Assembly (NCBI RefSeq): GCF_034702125.1 | Contig: NC_085869.1 | Coordinates: 53,704,714 to 53,768,713 of the forward strand | DNA: 64,000 nt | Origin: Engraulis encrasicolus | Taxonomy: Eukaryota; Chordata; Actinopteri; Clupeiformes; Engraulidae | Direction: 5' to 3' | Shown: piece by piece, positions 1 through 13,255 of the stretch | How the letters are laid out: each line of letters starts with the position of its first letter | Position numbering within the stretch: position 1 is the stretch's first letter | The notes under the pieces: generated by a model | The model's input: only the letters and a program-made list of their open reading frames with translations | Databases searched by the model: none | Told to the model about the DNA's origin: nothing | Program-made: the position numbers and the translations under genes

Positions 1-1149
<1,149 letters not shown>

Positions 1150-1157
1150 ATTGGAAT

Positions 1158-1600
1158 CAGGGTTCCCACTCTAATTCAGACATAAAATTCCATGATTTTC
1201 CATGACTTTCCAGACCCAAAAAACGGAATTTCCATGACCATTTCGGTAAAAAGAAATGATGTTAAAAAGTTTTTTTAAGTGTGAAAACTGAAGATTATCT
1301 TCACCCCTAGAGCCGACACTGAGCCACCGCAGACTTTAGTGGGCTCATTGCATTCTAAAATGTTGCACATTACAGCGCAAAACTTCATTGTCTCTGGCGA
1401 AGCATTGTAGTATAACCAGTAAGAAACAATGTTATACACCAAACAAAAAAGTTTTTGCTTTTGGACAACTGTTAAGAAAATTCCATGATATTCCATGACT
1501 GTGCATGTAAAATGGTAAAATTCCATGACTTTCCATGACTGGAAAAACATTTATGAAATTCCATGATATTCCAGAAATTCCATGACCCGTGGGAACCCTG
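1158..1600. mobile_element. hAT-like MITE with 8-bp target duplication
   Basis: The terminal inverted repeats are CAGGGTTCCCAC at 1158 and GTGGGAACCCTG ending at 1600. They are flanked by attggaat (1150-1157) and attggatt (1601-1608), an 8-bp duplication with one mismatch, as expected for hAT transposition. The interior is rich in short direct copies of TTCCATGA and carries no transposase, so it is non-autonomous. Confidence 0.85.
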
Positions 1601-1608
1601 ATTGGATT

Positions 1609-2190
1609 ATATGAAGAGCATATCCATTGCTTGTAGGCTGACATGACTGATCTATTATGAATTAGTTTCTTGAATTCACACAGAAGTGACATTATTCTAC
1701 CACCTGACGTCTGATACTAATAAATGACCCACATACCAAATGCTACCGCAATTTCTTATATGTGTAAAAGAGAGAGTGAGACGGATTTCACACAGAATAA
1801 TGATGGGTTTTTTTTTCTGATTGTCAGCAAGACAACAGTACAGAGTAAACAACAATGCACTGAGACTAAAAACAAACCATCAATACGGTATGTCAGTGCT
1901 ATAAAAGTGTTTCCACAAGCATTACAGCACAGTGATGAAATACAGAGATTAAATAAAATCTTAGTTTTGTAAACATGGTATCTGGTTTTTGAATAAGGCC
2001 TATTTAATTAGAACCCCTTCTTACGTACCAATATTGTATTACTGCATTCTGTCAATGAGACTTTCTTGCAAGATATTCTCCCAACAGTTTCTAGTCTGGG
2101 CCAGCCCAACTGTACTGTGACACCACACACAAGTCCTTATCACATAATGTACTTATCTCTACGGTTACTTGCAGCTATGTACTTATCTAT
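1609..2190. other. Intergenic, nothing recognised
   Basis: AT-rich unique-looking sequence between the hAT-like MITE and a SINE. The small ORF at 1724 has no family resemblance. Confidence 0.5.
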
Positions 2191-2194
2191 GTTA

Positions 2195-2590
2195 TTGTGC
2201 AGGAATGACTCGTGCTTGGGGAGCTGGTCTTGTGATCAAGAGACTGCAGGCTCAACTCTTTCACCAATAGGAAGAATGTGGGAGCTCCGCAGAGCCCTAA
2301 CCCACGGCTGAAGTGCCGTTCAGCTTGGCAATGAACCTCACATTATTGCTCCACGGACTGTAACCAATACCCTGTGTACCTAGCTAATGCCTCTTTTCCA
2401 CTGCCGGTTTTCTGGTAGGCCTACAGCTCGACACAGCGTGACTCGGCCGCCACTTTGCTCTACGATTGAGCTGTGTTGTGCCTATTTGAAGAGCAAAAAG
2501 TGCCGGCCGAGTCGCATTTTGTCGAGCTGTAGGCCTACCAGAAAACCGGCAATGGAAAAGAGGCATAGCTTTGGATAAAAGTATCAAGTC
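2195..2590 (+). mobile_element. tRNA-derived SINE, split by a foldback MITE
   Basis: A tRNA-like head (agactgcaggctcaactct resembles a B box) is followed by a body containing attgctccacggactgtaac and, after an interruption, the tail gctttggataaaagtatcaag. The same body and tail, uninterrupted, occur at about 31440-31655. The interruption is the MITE at 2388-2565, so the MITE is younger than the SINE. Confidence 0.7.
2388..2565. mobile_element. Foldback MITE, copy 1
   Basis: Nearly palindromic 178-bp element with arms starting TGCCTCTTTTCCACTG, ~60 bp each with few mismatches, and containing gtaggcctacagctcgaca. A second copy lies at 13076-13255. It has no coding capacity, and the superfamily is not certain from the short flanking duplications. 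Confidence 0.85.
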
Positions 2591-2674
2591 CATGTGTAAC
2601 GGTATGCCGTCTAATACTGCAGCTATTTATGCTTATGTCTTTGGTTGCTGGTTTGATCCCATTCTGTGTTTGTC

Positions 2675-4932
2675 TCAAAGCTTGCCTTTGGTTCGGAGGT
2701 AGAGGATGTGCAACAGGGCCCCGAGAGTAGCCCCCATCGCCGTCTCAACGACAGCAGCCCGTGGCCCCCTGTGCAGGCCCTTCAGGGAGCCAATCATGGC
2801 TCCGATAGCCGCCCCCTCCAACCAGTTGCCCTGACCCCTCGCCACAGCCTGGATCTCCTGCTGCTCTGGGTGATGCTGGGAGACGGGCTGAGGAGGTTCT
2901 TCAACCTTCTGAGGCACTGGAAAACACAAAACAAGTGTGGCTACTTAGTATTCAAGACATAATTAACAACCAAATGTATGACTGATAACAGGCTCAATAG
3001 GTGATTGGACCTTCTGAGGCACTCTAAAACAAAAAAACAAGTTTGACAAATGAGCATAACTAATAACAATCAAAAGCGTAAATGATAACTTGGGGTGCTC
3101 CTTGAGTAGTGGCTTAGAAGGATGTGTGTCCCTCTCAGGCACTGGAAAACATAGTCAAATAGTGCAGCTACTTAATAATTCATAAATAATTTACAACCAA
3201 ATGTGGAAATGATAACTCGCGGTGGTTCAACTTGGGGGGCGGGGGGGGGGGGAGGTGGGTGGGTTGGGAACTTGGGAAAGTTAAGCTTGTTTTTTTAAGA
3301 CTGAATCAACAACCAGATGTGTAGATGATAAGTTAGAATTACTTTCCATAGTTTATTGGCAGGCAGCCAGGCCCTAGTGGTCAGACAGATGATCTTTGTA
3401 TCAGAGAATTGCAGGACAGGGTAACCAATGACCTGTATTAACTGCATGCCCCTTTGGATAAAGACCATAAATGGAGCTTGAACAGAAAGCTATAAACAAA
3501 GTAAAATGAAGGTTGTTCATCAAGGGCCCATGCATCCAAGAGGAGCAAAGTGCTCAACTCAAGAAAAGTAAGAAACATTGGATAAAAGTGTCAGCATGAC
3601 TATGCCATGCTGATGAATACTCTATTGTAGATCATGCATAACATAACATACATGCCAGTGTACGTATGAGCCCTTAAATGTATTATGGCTTATTATTGAG
3701 TAATGTTCCTAATCTGCCTAAACACTTACCAGAACAATCCAACTCGACATACACAAAGGCGGGTTCAGTCCTTTGGCTGTTTTCACTCCTGTTCATGTCC
3801 TCCGTTCTGGTGTCAATTTCTTCACTGTCTGGTCCTCTATTATTTTTACTATTACTAACCAGGTGGATATCCTTCGACGGGATTTGCCATTGATTCCTAC
3901 TGTCCAGCAGCTCACCTTTCATACCGCTTCTGACACTTTCAATTGTGTTTTGATCAGGCGGCCTAAGTGTGTGATCTCTTGGCTCGTGTTGCTGGTACAC
4001 AATGTCCTCTGCCAGTGTCATTTGTTCTCTTCTCATCTGGTCAATCAGTCTGTCCTGCTCATGGCCCATCTGGCTCAACTGCTCTAACTCATCTTGAAGC
4101 TTCTTCTTTTCCATTTCAGACTCTGTCAGTCTTTCCTCTAGCAGCTTCTGCGTTTCTGTCGTGAGATGTTCCCTGTCCTCATGGCTCCGAAGAGTTTCTA
4201 GGAGTCTGTGGTGCTCTTCTCTCAACAGCGTATCCCTCTCTTTGTAGCTTTGAAGAGTTTCTTGCAGGCTCTGCTGCTCTTCTGTCAACAGCTTTTCTCT
4301 CTCCTCGCAGCTTTGAACGATGTCTTGGAGTCTTTGTTGCTTCTCTCTCATCAGCTTTTCCCCCTTCTCATAAGTGTGAAGTGTTTCTTCTAGCTGTTGG
4401 TAGTCCCTCTGAAGATCCTTCACTGTCTTCTGGAGTTCCTTCACCTTGGAGCGTTGTCTCTTCTTTTCCCTCTGGGCCTGCATGTATTACCATAGTTGAA
4501 TAAGGAGGGAAATCATTTAAAATAAACCTGTAAATCAATAAAAATGCATGGCTACTAATTGTTGTTTATGATCACTGTTTCTAGTATTGATTTTGCTAAC
4601 TTTTTCCTCAGGCTGGGTATTCCTATTCAATGTTCTATTCAATGTTTGTGTCCATGCACTGTTCCTGTAATGCACACTACCCATAAATTACTCTCTCACT
4701 GACACTACCACATGTGATTCTGCCAAGTCCTGTCACTGTAAGAATTCTTCTGTCCAGTCCTAATCATGATCATCCGTCAACATAGAAGAGGAGATCCCAA
4801 TAAAGGTTATTATAAATATTAAAATAAAATAAAAATCAATAGTTATAAATACGTTTTACTTCCCAGCAGCATCTGAAGCAAAAGGTGGTGAAATTAACGT
4901 TGTCGATTGTGGTTTGTAAAAAAAAGATATTG

Positions 4933-4969
<37 letters not shown>

Positions 4970-6943
4970 GTCAACATTTTGTCCATACATTGCCCAGGCC
5001 TACTGGTACTGTACCTGCAGAAGCATCTGAAGCAGGAGATGGCTGTCGTTGATCACACTGACCTCATCCATCACCTCCAGCAGCTCCTTCACCTTGCAGC
5101 TGCACGTCCGTGACACGTTGTCCAGTACGTGGTACCTGTCCCAGAGGTGTCAAAAGCAGAGGTAAAGTAAAAGCCAATTCATGATAAAAGCACACTAGAT
5201 GGTTTTTACATTTGTAGCACCAGTTATTCCTCCGTACCCAAGAAGATATAGTGTAACAATGATCTGTGAAAAAATAGTATTACCGAAAAAAAAAAAAAAA
5301 AAAAACTCAGAAAAAAACGAAAACAAACAACAACCAAAAACTGAAATTTGATCCAACCAGCTCAGAATCAGCTGATACTGTACAACAGGCCTCCTGGTCT
5401 ATTAATTTTAGACCAGTTACTCAGTGAAGTCACCTGTGTTGGAAGGAAACTGTGGCTTTTTCCTTTTTTACTTTACTTTCCTTACTTTTCTTTTTCTTTT
5501 CCACCTCTAACATCTCTGACCTGTTCCCACACTTCTCCACCAGCCACACCAGGGCCGGCCATCTCTGGATGTGCTGCTCCACCGGCGTCCCTCCGAGCCT
5601 GTCGCCCCAGGTGAACAGCACGATGCTCCTCTGCCAAACATCCCTGTTGCCCCACCGCCTCACGTGCTCCAGCAGCAGACGTTTGTCCGTGTCAGTGAAA
5701 GCCTCACTGCAGCGGATGACCAAGAGAAACACATCAAATTCTGGCTGAATGGCATCACCATATTCGGTGATCGATGATGATGATGCAATCCGCTTTGCAG
5801 ATGGTTGTTGGTTCAGAGTGGAGCAGCATGTTCTGGTCCATCCTGGAGTGTCCACCAGTGTCAGGTGCTTCCCAACCACCTCGCCACCCTCTTCCACACG
5901 GCACTGAGTGGCTTCCCCAGACTGAAACACGTCGTGCCCAAAAATGACATTCCCCACGGTGCTCTTGCCTGCCTCTCTGACTCCCAGCATCAAAGCCCTT
6001 ATGTGCCGCATTGGACTTGGACTGCCTGAAATAAGAACATTAAGGATTTGTAAAATTATACTGTGCATGCATCTCATATGCTCTTAGGACACAGACATGA
6101 CTTTGCAATCATTTTTGGGTGCAAAGAAATGTTGGTTGATGAAGAACTGATTAAATTGGGATGATTGCAAGAAGGAAAACTATTTAATATGCCTATCTTA
6201 CCAGCCTGCAAAAGTTTATGTGTCTGATATCTTTTCTGCACCTCTGCCAGCCTTTCTTTTGCCCTTTCGTTGTTTTTCATGGTCCTCCTTTCAGACTCCT
6301 GTAACATACTGTCAATACAGAGGGCATGTCCACCAGTCTGCTCTCCTTCAGCCATTGCCTTCATGTTCCTCAGAAGTTCCTGGACCTCACCGTCTCTGCC
6401 TTGGGGCTGCTGGCTGGTGTTTAGACAATGGTATCTATGGTCACACTTTTCAAGCGTGCTTTGAAGGCACCCGTACTCCTTAGCGATAGAGTCTATCCTT
6501 GACACTGTTAGCTTTTCCGCAGCGGTGAACACCACCATCATGTGTCTCCACAGAACATCACTGAGCAGGACGAGAGCTGCCTCGAGCGTGGACTCTTCCT
6601 TGGGCAGGGAGCTCACAGGAACCACCAGGAGCAAGACATGAGGACCTGGTGGGCACAAAGAGGCCGCCGTGGCCATCCTGTTCTCCAGGAAAGCAGGGTC
6701 ATGGACAGAGTAGTGAAGCCAGCTCTGTGGCGTGTTGACCACCGTGAGCTGCAGGGCTCCATCCAAGCCAGTGCCCTGCCTAAGCAAACACGCCTCAGTG
6801 CCTCTCTCTGTGTCACAAAACGCCTCGTGGCCAAGAATGGCGTTGCCGACTAAGCTGTTCTCTGAGCTGTCCCACCCCAGCAGGACGACCCTTAGCTCCT
6901 TCTGTCCCCGGTGATGATCTGGTGATATGGAAATGAGAAGCAA
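2675..6943 (-). CDS. GIMAP/AIG1-type GTPase, two G domains plus coiled coil
   Basis: Exons by splice sites and phase: 6918-6202, 6025-5434, 5135-5015, 4477-3730, 2916-2675; all junctions join in frame, giving about 806 codons. The first AIG1 domain has lost the P-loop Lys-Ser (GWDSSENSLVGN) and the G3 aspartate (NTPQ). The second is intact: GVREAGKST, DTPG, TWGD as the G4-like box, and RYHVLDN near its end. A coiled coil of four 21-residue repeats follows (4354-4103), then a Pro/Gln linker and a Gly/Ala-rich hydrophobic tail (WLEGAAIGAMIGSL...) that may contact membrane. GIMAPs are lymphoid/immune GTPases that oligomerise on membranes; a dimer of a dead and a live domain is inferred. The true start is uncertain: an in-frame Met lies at 6943, but a good acceptor at 6919 implies an upstream exon not found. 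It resembles fish GIMAP8-like or GIMAP4/7-like genes; I do not give a symbol. Confidence 0.85.
2900..3320. repeat. Tandem copies of the last intron-exon junction of the GIMAP-like gene
   Basis: About 110-bp units begin near 2901, 3012 and 3129, each opening with a version of ccttctgaggcactggaaaac. That is the complement of the acceptor and first codons of the terminal exon (V-P-Q/E). A weaker fourth unit follows to about 3330. Only the first unit continues as an open exon; the others lack a donor that keeps phase. A poly-G run sits at 3238-3252. Confidence 0.6.
3346..3480 (+). mobile_element. Degraded tRNA-derived SINE fragment
   Basis: Contains gagaattgcaggacaggg (B-box-like), ggtaaccaatgacctgta and cccctttggataaagacc, which match the body and tail of the SINEs at 2195 and 31440. 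It lies in the last intron of the GIMAP-like gene. Confidence 0.55.
4934..4966. repeat. (GA)n microsatellite
   Basis: Pure GA run of about 30 bp in an intron of the GIMAP-like gene. An A-rich run follows further on at 5285-5304. Confidence 0.95.
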
Positions 6944-7118
6944 TAATAACAGCCATAAATGATAATGTTATTACATGTAGACCTGCACATATGGTGACAA
7001 TTCTCAAAGATAACCAGAAAAGTCAGTTAAGTAAAGCTAGCCATCATGATAATCACTGGCATAAACCCATTCTGTAACAGGTTGAAAGAAATAGGACATA
7101 AACATTAACACGTTAAGA

Positions 7119-7492
7119 CAGTGTTTCTCAAACGGGGTGCTGCATGCCCCCCTCAAGGGTGTCGCGGCTGACGGTTTAGGGAATTGAGATAAATAAATAT
7201 ATAAATAATGTAATATAATACATATTTGTCCAAATTAATAAATGAAGGCTTAGCCAGTGGAATCTTTCATCCACCATTTATGCACAATAAAGTAAATTTA
7301 GATCACCCCATGGCCTACACATAGCCTGTCTGAGATAAAGCTGCACCTTCGAACGTCTCCAAATGTGTTACTTTTCTAAGCTTGTGTGGTATCGGATGCA
7401 ATAGCAAGTTATGGCTTGTTGGTTTGGGGTGTGCCTTGAGATTTTTCATGAATTGAAAGCGTGCCTTGCCTAAAAAAGGTTGAGAAACATTG
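7119..7492. mobile_element. hAT-like MITE with perfect 8-bp target duplication
   Basis: Ends CAGTGTTTCTCAA (7119) and TTGAGAAACATTG (7492), flanked on both sides by cgttaaga (7111-7118 and 7493-7500). No coding capacity. This is the clearest hAT signature in the window together with 33236-33591. Confidence 0.93.
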
Positions 7493-7500
7493 CGTTAAGA

Positions 7501-8206
7501 CACAACGTTGTACATTTGCTGTCACCAGAATGGCAAAGACCAAGTCCATTACCTGTGTCCATTGCCCTGTGTCAGGACATAAGTGTAGTACTAAGGTAGT
7601 TAACTTTTCAATGACTATTACAGCGTGTCACAGGAGGTACGGCATGCATTATGGGGAACAGGGATACAGGGAATGTAGACAGATTTTTTAAATTAGCCTA
7701 TAGAAAGTAACCCTACTGTTCTAAATCTTACAAAATCATACTAAAATCCTTAGGCTTCTACTCCCTGCCATAAGGGACTAGTCTTAGTAGAGATAACCAA
7801 GAAAACATTGACTATCAAGAACAACAAACTGATAATGAACAGCTTACCTTCCATCTTTATCAACTTCCACCGCCATTCCCCACTTTTTCACAATGAAAAG
7901 CCAGAGTTGACTGATCTCATATTTGATTTCACTCTTTTGTTGACGTTTATTTACATAGACTTACCACGCTGCATTTACATGCCCTTAGTCATAATCATTG
8001 CAGCCGCACAGTGCAAAGTACACAGAGAGGCTCACCCACATTCACAGTCTTAAAGAGACATTCTATTTTCTTGAAATGACTATAACGAGTGTGCTGGCAG
8101 CTATTCAAAAGCAAAATCTCAAGAAATACCCAAGAAAAGCAAAAGCTCTGAGAGCATAGACTGTGCAACAATAATCAGACTCAATTATGAGTGTTGTAGG
8201 CTATGC
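7501..8206. other. Intergenic, nothing recognised
   Basis: AT-rich sequence upstream (in minus-strand terms) of the GIMAP-like gene. A missing 5' exon of that gene could lie here, but none is recognisable. Confidence 0.5.
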
Positions 8207-8706
8207 TGAAGGGGTGGGCAATTATTTTGGCCCCAAGGCCACATTGGGTTTACAACATTGGTTGAAGGGCCAGATCTCGCAGGAAACTTGCCTGCCAATA
8301 CACACTGTACGTTTAATAATGTAAGCTGGCATAACTTTTTTGCCAGTTAATTCCTGAAAATTGTACTGAAATGTATGTACAATACACTAGTCTACTGTAT
8401 AACTTACAACCCCCTGCGTATAGTCATTTTAAGAGTGTTGCGTGAGCATTTTGTATGTTAAGCTACTGGTATGTCTTGTAAAGGCTCTGCGGGCCACATG
8501 AAATGGCTCTGCGGGCCGCATGCGGCCCAGGGGCCTAAGTGAAGTAAAGTGAAAGCCCATTTGGGAAACTCCAACTTCCCCATTGTCATTGTGACACAGC
8601 CCTCCACACAGCACAAAAGTGATCACTGCACATTGTGAAATTGCATTTATGCCCCACCCGTGCAAGGGGGCAGCCCTCAATGGTGCCCCAAGATTGCCCA
8701 CCTCTG
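8207..8706. mobile_element. hAT-like MITE carrying SINE-type sequence
   Basis: Ends read aaggggtgggcaat (left) and attgcccacctctg (right). Flanks ctatgc and ctatag are an eroded target duplication at best. Positions about 8538-8693 hold the block attgtcattgtgacacag ... gtgcaagggggcagccctca, which also occurs at 48930-49065 as part of a SINE, so the element has captured or shares that sequence. Confidence 0.7.
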
Positions 8707-8970
8707 CTATAGGGCCTAAGTGAACAATCAGATGGCTGCCTTAGTTTTTGTACACGGGCACTTTCTCTTTGAAGTGTTTCATCTCTCACTGTAATTGTAG
8801 GCCTACACAGAGGGGGAATAATGGACCAAATGAATGGCAGGCAAATAACAGGTCATACAGGTCAATGGCAATGGATTTGTTAAGCCTAGTTAAATGGTCT
8901 ATTTTCATCTACCTAGGACATGTGTCAGCTTTATTTTATGTAATCAAATCTGACGACAGCCAAGCTTTTA

Positions 8971-9521
8971 ACCCTATCCAGACTGGGGGGGGGGCTAAAA
9001 GTGCCCGCACCAACTTTGATGTCGTATAATTCCTTAACGACTTAAGCTATGACTACGAAACTTGGTGACTTTTCCTACAATTTTGTTGGCTACAGTTTAG
9101 TACCAAAAGATTTCGTTTATCATTTTTGACGTTGCCATGGCAACGGTTTTCTGACGGGTATGTCTGACCGAAAATCACTGATCTAAGTCTCATTATTGTT
9201 CCTTTTTCATATTTTTTTGTTATTTCCATTAGCATCAGACAACTTTGTGAGCATTAAAGTGGTCTGAAGCATATAATCATTAAAATTTAAGCGCATTACC
9301 TAAATTTGATGGAAAATACATTATGGCGAGATTTTGGGCATAGATAATGAGATAGATAATGACACAAAAATGATGTCATTAATAGATGTCCATATGTAGA
9401 TCATCTCCCCAAAGTTTGGTGGTCATACCGTATTCCGTTCATGAGTTATGAGGGGGGGGGGGGGTCAAAAGAGCCCCCCCCCAGGCCCAGGAATGCCAAA
9501 AAAGCCCAGTCTGAATAGGGT
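8971..9521. mobile_element. Non-autonomous DNA transposon with ACCCTATCCAGACTGG ends
   Basis: Inverted ends accctatccagactggg (8971) and cccagtctgaatagggt (to 9521). A poly-G run sits just inside the left end and a G/C-run pair near the right end. No transposase fragment and no clear target duplication; superfamily unassigned. Confidence 0.7.
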
Positions 9522-9524
9522 GAA

Positions 9525-10492
9525 CTGACTTGATGTATATGGCGCTAATGGTGTGATTTATTTTCAAGATGTGGTGTTGACATAGGCATTCAATTCAATA
9601 TCCTGTGGGTTTTGGGAAAAAAGAAAACACTGAAATGCTGAAAATGCTCTAGCACTGTTGGAGTATGCTTTGAAAAAAATGGATGGCATCTAAAGAGTTA
9701 ATAGTAGAGCGCGAGTCGTTAGGCCAAAATCTTTCCAATCCGCTAGATGTCACTGTCGAGTTTGTGCCATTTCTCCCACGCTCCAAGAATCCCAGAGAAG
9801 AAGACGACTTTTGACGTTTCCATAGCGACCAATCAGTTGTTGTTTTGGATTTGGCTGTTCATCATCAAGAGATCAATCTGTGTAATCGCCTGGCTCAAAC
9901 GTGTTTTGCTCGTTAAGCTTTTATTCTAAGAGGTGAAAACGTATTCTCCCAGACAGGACAACGACGTCATTAACGTCATCGTCTGATTCCTGATAAAGCA
10001 CGGGTAGGTAATGCTAGTGTCCAGCTTGCTGTGGATGCTTACACTGTGTCGAGGCTAGCATAGGCGGAGGAGCTGCCCTGTCCAACCTTTAAGAAACATG
10101 GTGTCAATAATCGGATGTTTAAGGTCAAACAAGCAAAGAACACAGTTGGTATAATTAGCTGTCGACGTGATAGCGTTCTCCAGTGTTAATTCAGGTTGGC
10201 CTGCTATCACAAATCAGACTGTTGTTATTGTGATGGTTAATTACTGCGCCCCTTTCCCCACGACGCGAAAATCAGATGGCAGCGACAGCTTAATCAGCTT
10301 GCTTTTGCTCTAGTAGCCGGGTGGTGGACGTTTGGAAAGATAAGCCGCAACCACGTCGCTACATGAAAACGTAGATTCTAGTATCGCTTTTGCAAAACGA
10401 TGAAGAATACTGAATTTGCCACTTGTATTGTGCTCCACAGGAATTAGTGTGTTGTAGATACACTGACTGGTGTGGTTCCACATCAGACTAGG
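9525..10492 (+). promoter_or_regulatory. faim: faim upstream region with paired CRE-like sites
   Basis: About 1 kb before the faim start codon. GACGTCAT at 9963-9970 and ACGTCATC at 9973-9980 are two CREB/ATF-type half sites 10 bp apart in a locally CpG-richer stretch (9950-10330). A 5' UTR exon could end at a donor near 10009 (cacgg|gtaggt), but this is not provable from sequence alone. Confidence 0.4.
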
Positions 10493-12932
10493 ATGTCGAA
10501 CGACCTGGTGGGTGTGTGGGAGGTTGCTCTCAGTGATGGGGTCCACAGGATTGAGTTTGAACATGGCACCACAACGGGAAAAAGGATCATCTCCATTGAT
10601 GGAAAGGTAACCGTGCACTGTGTCAATCTCATGAGAATGATGCTTCATTTGAGTTATAATCAGAGTACAGACTGTTATGTTATCAGAGTGACTCACTGGG
10701 TTGTCAGTAGTGCTGCATTGGTACATTTACATCTAGTTCTATGGATGCAACAAATTGTGTCCAGACTGCAGCTGGAGTCAGTACATCAGCCAAACCATGT
10801 TGTGTTTTAACAGGAAATTCTGCGAAGGGACTGGATGTTCAAACTGGTTGGAAAGGAGACGTTTTCTGTGGGAAACTCTGACACGAAGGCCACCATAAAC
10901 ATTGATGCGGTGAGCGGCTTTGCCTACGAGTACACGCTGGAGATCAATGGCAAGAGCCTGAAGAAGTACATGGAGAACCGCTCCAAGGTGACCAGCACCT
11001 GGCTCCTCAACCTGGATGGCATGGACTACAGGGTTGTCTTGGGTGAGGCCACATCTTTCACCTCACACTTTGGATTTTACATTGCCAATCTCTTTCAGTC
11101 AAAGAGTTTAATAGAAAGAATGGCAATGCAAAAAGTGTGGCAATTATATTTATGTCCAGACATCGTTGTTTTCAAATAGATTTACACAGCAGAACATAAA
11201 CACATGTTAACAGATGCAAGTGACAGGCGATGGGGATGTACAGGTAACTTCTATTGTGCACACAAACATAGAAAGCTGCAGAATGATGGGATGCAGGTTA
11301 GTTGTATTTAGGAGCTGTTCATTTGAGGCTGATCATTTGAAATGGAAAGCATTTCCTCTGCAAGGTGGCAGAGGGTTGATCCACAGCAGCGTGTCCTGTC
11401 ATGCGTTCAAGCATTTGGCCGGTCAGTAAGTTGGCAAGATCCGTGATCTGTTAAGCAGCTTAGGTCACACCACCTGTAATGTTGTCAGCACTTGGCAAGC
11501 ACCGTGACACACTGACCTGTCACACCATAGTGGCTCCTGGAAGACCTGTGGAAACTAAGCCAGGTTGTCATGTGCTGTTACTTACTTTACTGTTATGTGA
11601 GGAGGGGGTGAGTCCAGGTCTACTTATCCACCCTCAGTGTTCATGGTGTTTCCCAACATCAGGCCAGAACTGGAGGGAAAATACAAATGGGATGACAGGT
11701 TGATGTCTGGAATCTTCCCAGTTATGGTTTTTCACGTATTCATTTGTCTATGCAATGACTCATATGTGCCTAGATTGTATGAGATCTTTCTAGTAAAATG
11801 GTAATAAAGTCATCATTTTGGTCATGTTTGGATGATAAAACGTCAGACTTTTTTTTTTCTTTCTTCTTGCATAACTTTATCATTTGATGAAACAACTCAG
11901 TTAAACACTCAATATCCCGTGACTTTGATCAAATTAAAATGGGAAGAAATCCCCTGCAGATGTTTTTTTTTTGTTTTTTTGTCCAATGAGAATTTCGCCA
12001 AAATGTATCTGCAATAATGTCCGTTTGCATACATGTATATGCTTATTTCATGCAATGCATGACAGTTAAGGTACTGCAATTCTCCCCAACCATCACAAAA
12101 CAAATGGAAGCAGTACATTTGATGTGTTGCTACCTTAATGTAAAGTCTTGAATGTAAAACCCTTTTTTTTAACCTCTTTATAGAGAAAGACACCATGGAC
12201 ATCTGGTGTAATGGACAAATGATGGAAACAGCTGTGAGTATCAGTTTATTCTTAATACAGTACAAACCGAAGGCTGCCTCCTCCATATGGTGTACACTTA
12301 ACCATAGAACATGGTACCGGTATGAGTATTTGCATAAGGACAATCTTCCATGTCCTTGATATATGAGTAGAACTTAAAGCAATACTGTCCTCCATACTGG
12401 AACGTCATAAATGACAGCTTTTATGATCATCTATTAATCCATCTATGATCCTTCATGACCTGTGCTGTAAAAATCAAGTCTATCGCCTCTTTCCAATTCA
12501 TTTCTTAAACTACATGCAAGGCACATTCCACATACCATATGTGAAGGGAAATAATCCTTACTGAATGAAATTATGAAAATAATCAAAAGTTATTATGGCC
12601 ACCGCTTAGTACCAGAAGTATAAAACGTACCCTATTGTCTCACTTCTCACACCCTGCCTCAGATCTTTCAACCCTCTACATAGATTGGTGTATGAAGTCA
12701 TCGTACAGTACAAAACACAGACATAATAGTATATTTATAATTTAAGCTGATCTCTCTCGGGGTGTCTTCTCTTGTCCCATAGGGCGAGTTTGTGGAGGAC
12801 GGTACGGAGACACATTTCAATCTGGTAGACCACGACTGCTGCATCAAGGCGGTGAGCAGCGGCAAGAGAAGAGACGGCATCATCCACACGCTGCTGGTGG
12901 ACGGCACGGAGGTGGCCGAGTGCACAGAGTAG
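10493..12932 (+). CDS. faim: Fas apoptotic inhibitory molecule 1
   Basis: Four coding exons: 10493-10606, 10814-11042, 12184-12233, 12783-12932. All phases agree and sum to 543 nt, 180 aa plus stop, against 179 for human FAIM. Start MSNDLVGVWEVALSDG; internal landmarks KATINIDAVSGFAYEYTLEI, SLKKYMENRSK, DTMDIWCNG, FVEDGTETHF and AVSSGK match the family along its length. FAIM is a cytosolic all-beta protein reported to antagonise Fas-induced apoptosis, promote neurite growth and counter protein aggregation. The start is chosen because it follows the family N-terminus; an in-frame ATG at 10472 has no counterpart in the family. Intact, with no oddities. Confidence 0.97.
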
Positions 12933-13075
12933 GAGTAGCCCCAAGGCTGCGTCTCATTTCTCGGGTCTTTACCTTCCTCTTCCCCCTCCCCGATCCCCAC
13001 AAATAGGCCATAAATGAGCGAGATGCATTTGGCTGCGGATGACAAAGCTAAGCCTTACAACCTACAAGCAACATT

Positions 13076-13255
13076 TGCCTCTTTTCCACTGTAGGTTTTC
13101 TGGTAGGCCTACAGCTCGACACAGCGCGTCTTGGTCGCCATTGTTTGCTCTTCGATTCAGCTGTGTCGTGCCCAATAGAAAAGCAAAAAGTGGCAGGCGA
13201 GTTTCACTATGATGAGCTGTAGGCCCACCAGAAAACCTGCGGTGGAAAAGAGGCA
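13076..13255. mobile_element. Foldback MITE, copy 2
   Basis: Same family as 2388-2565: ends TGCCTCTTTTCCACTG and its complement, and shared inner block ggtaggcctacagctcgaca. Flanked by att on each side. It probably lies within the faim 3' UTR. Confidence 0.85.

Noticed and set aside
8429..8789. Overlapping minus-strand ORFs
   Set aside because: They lie inside a hAT-like MITE with SINE sequence, and the translation has no family resemblance.
10310..10726. 138-aa minus-strand ORF over the faim first exon
   Set aside because: Shadow of the faim coding exon on the opposite strand.
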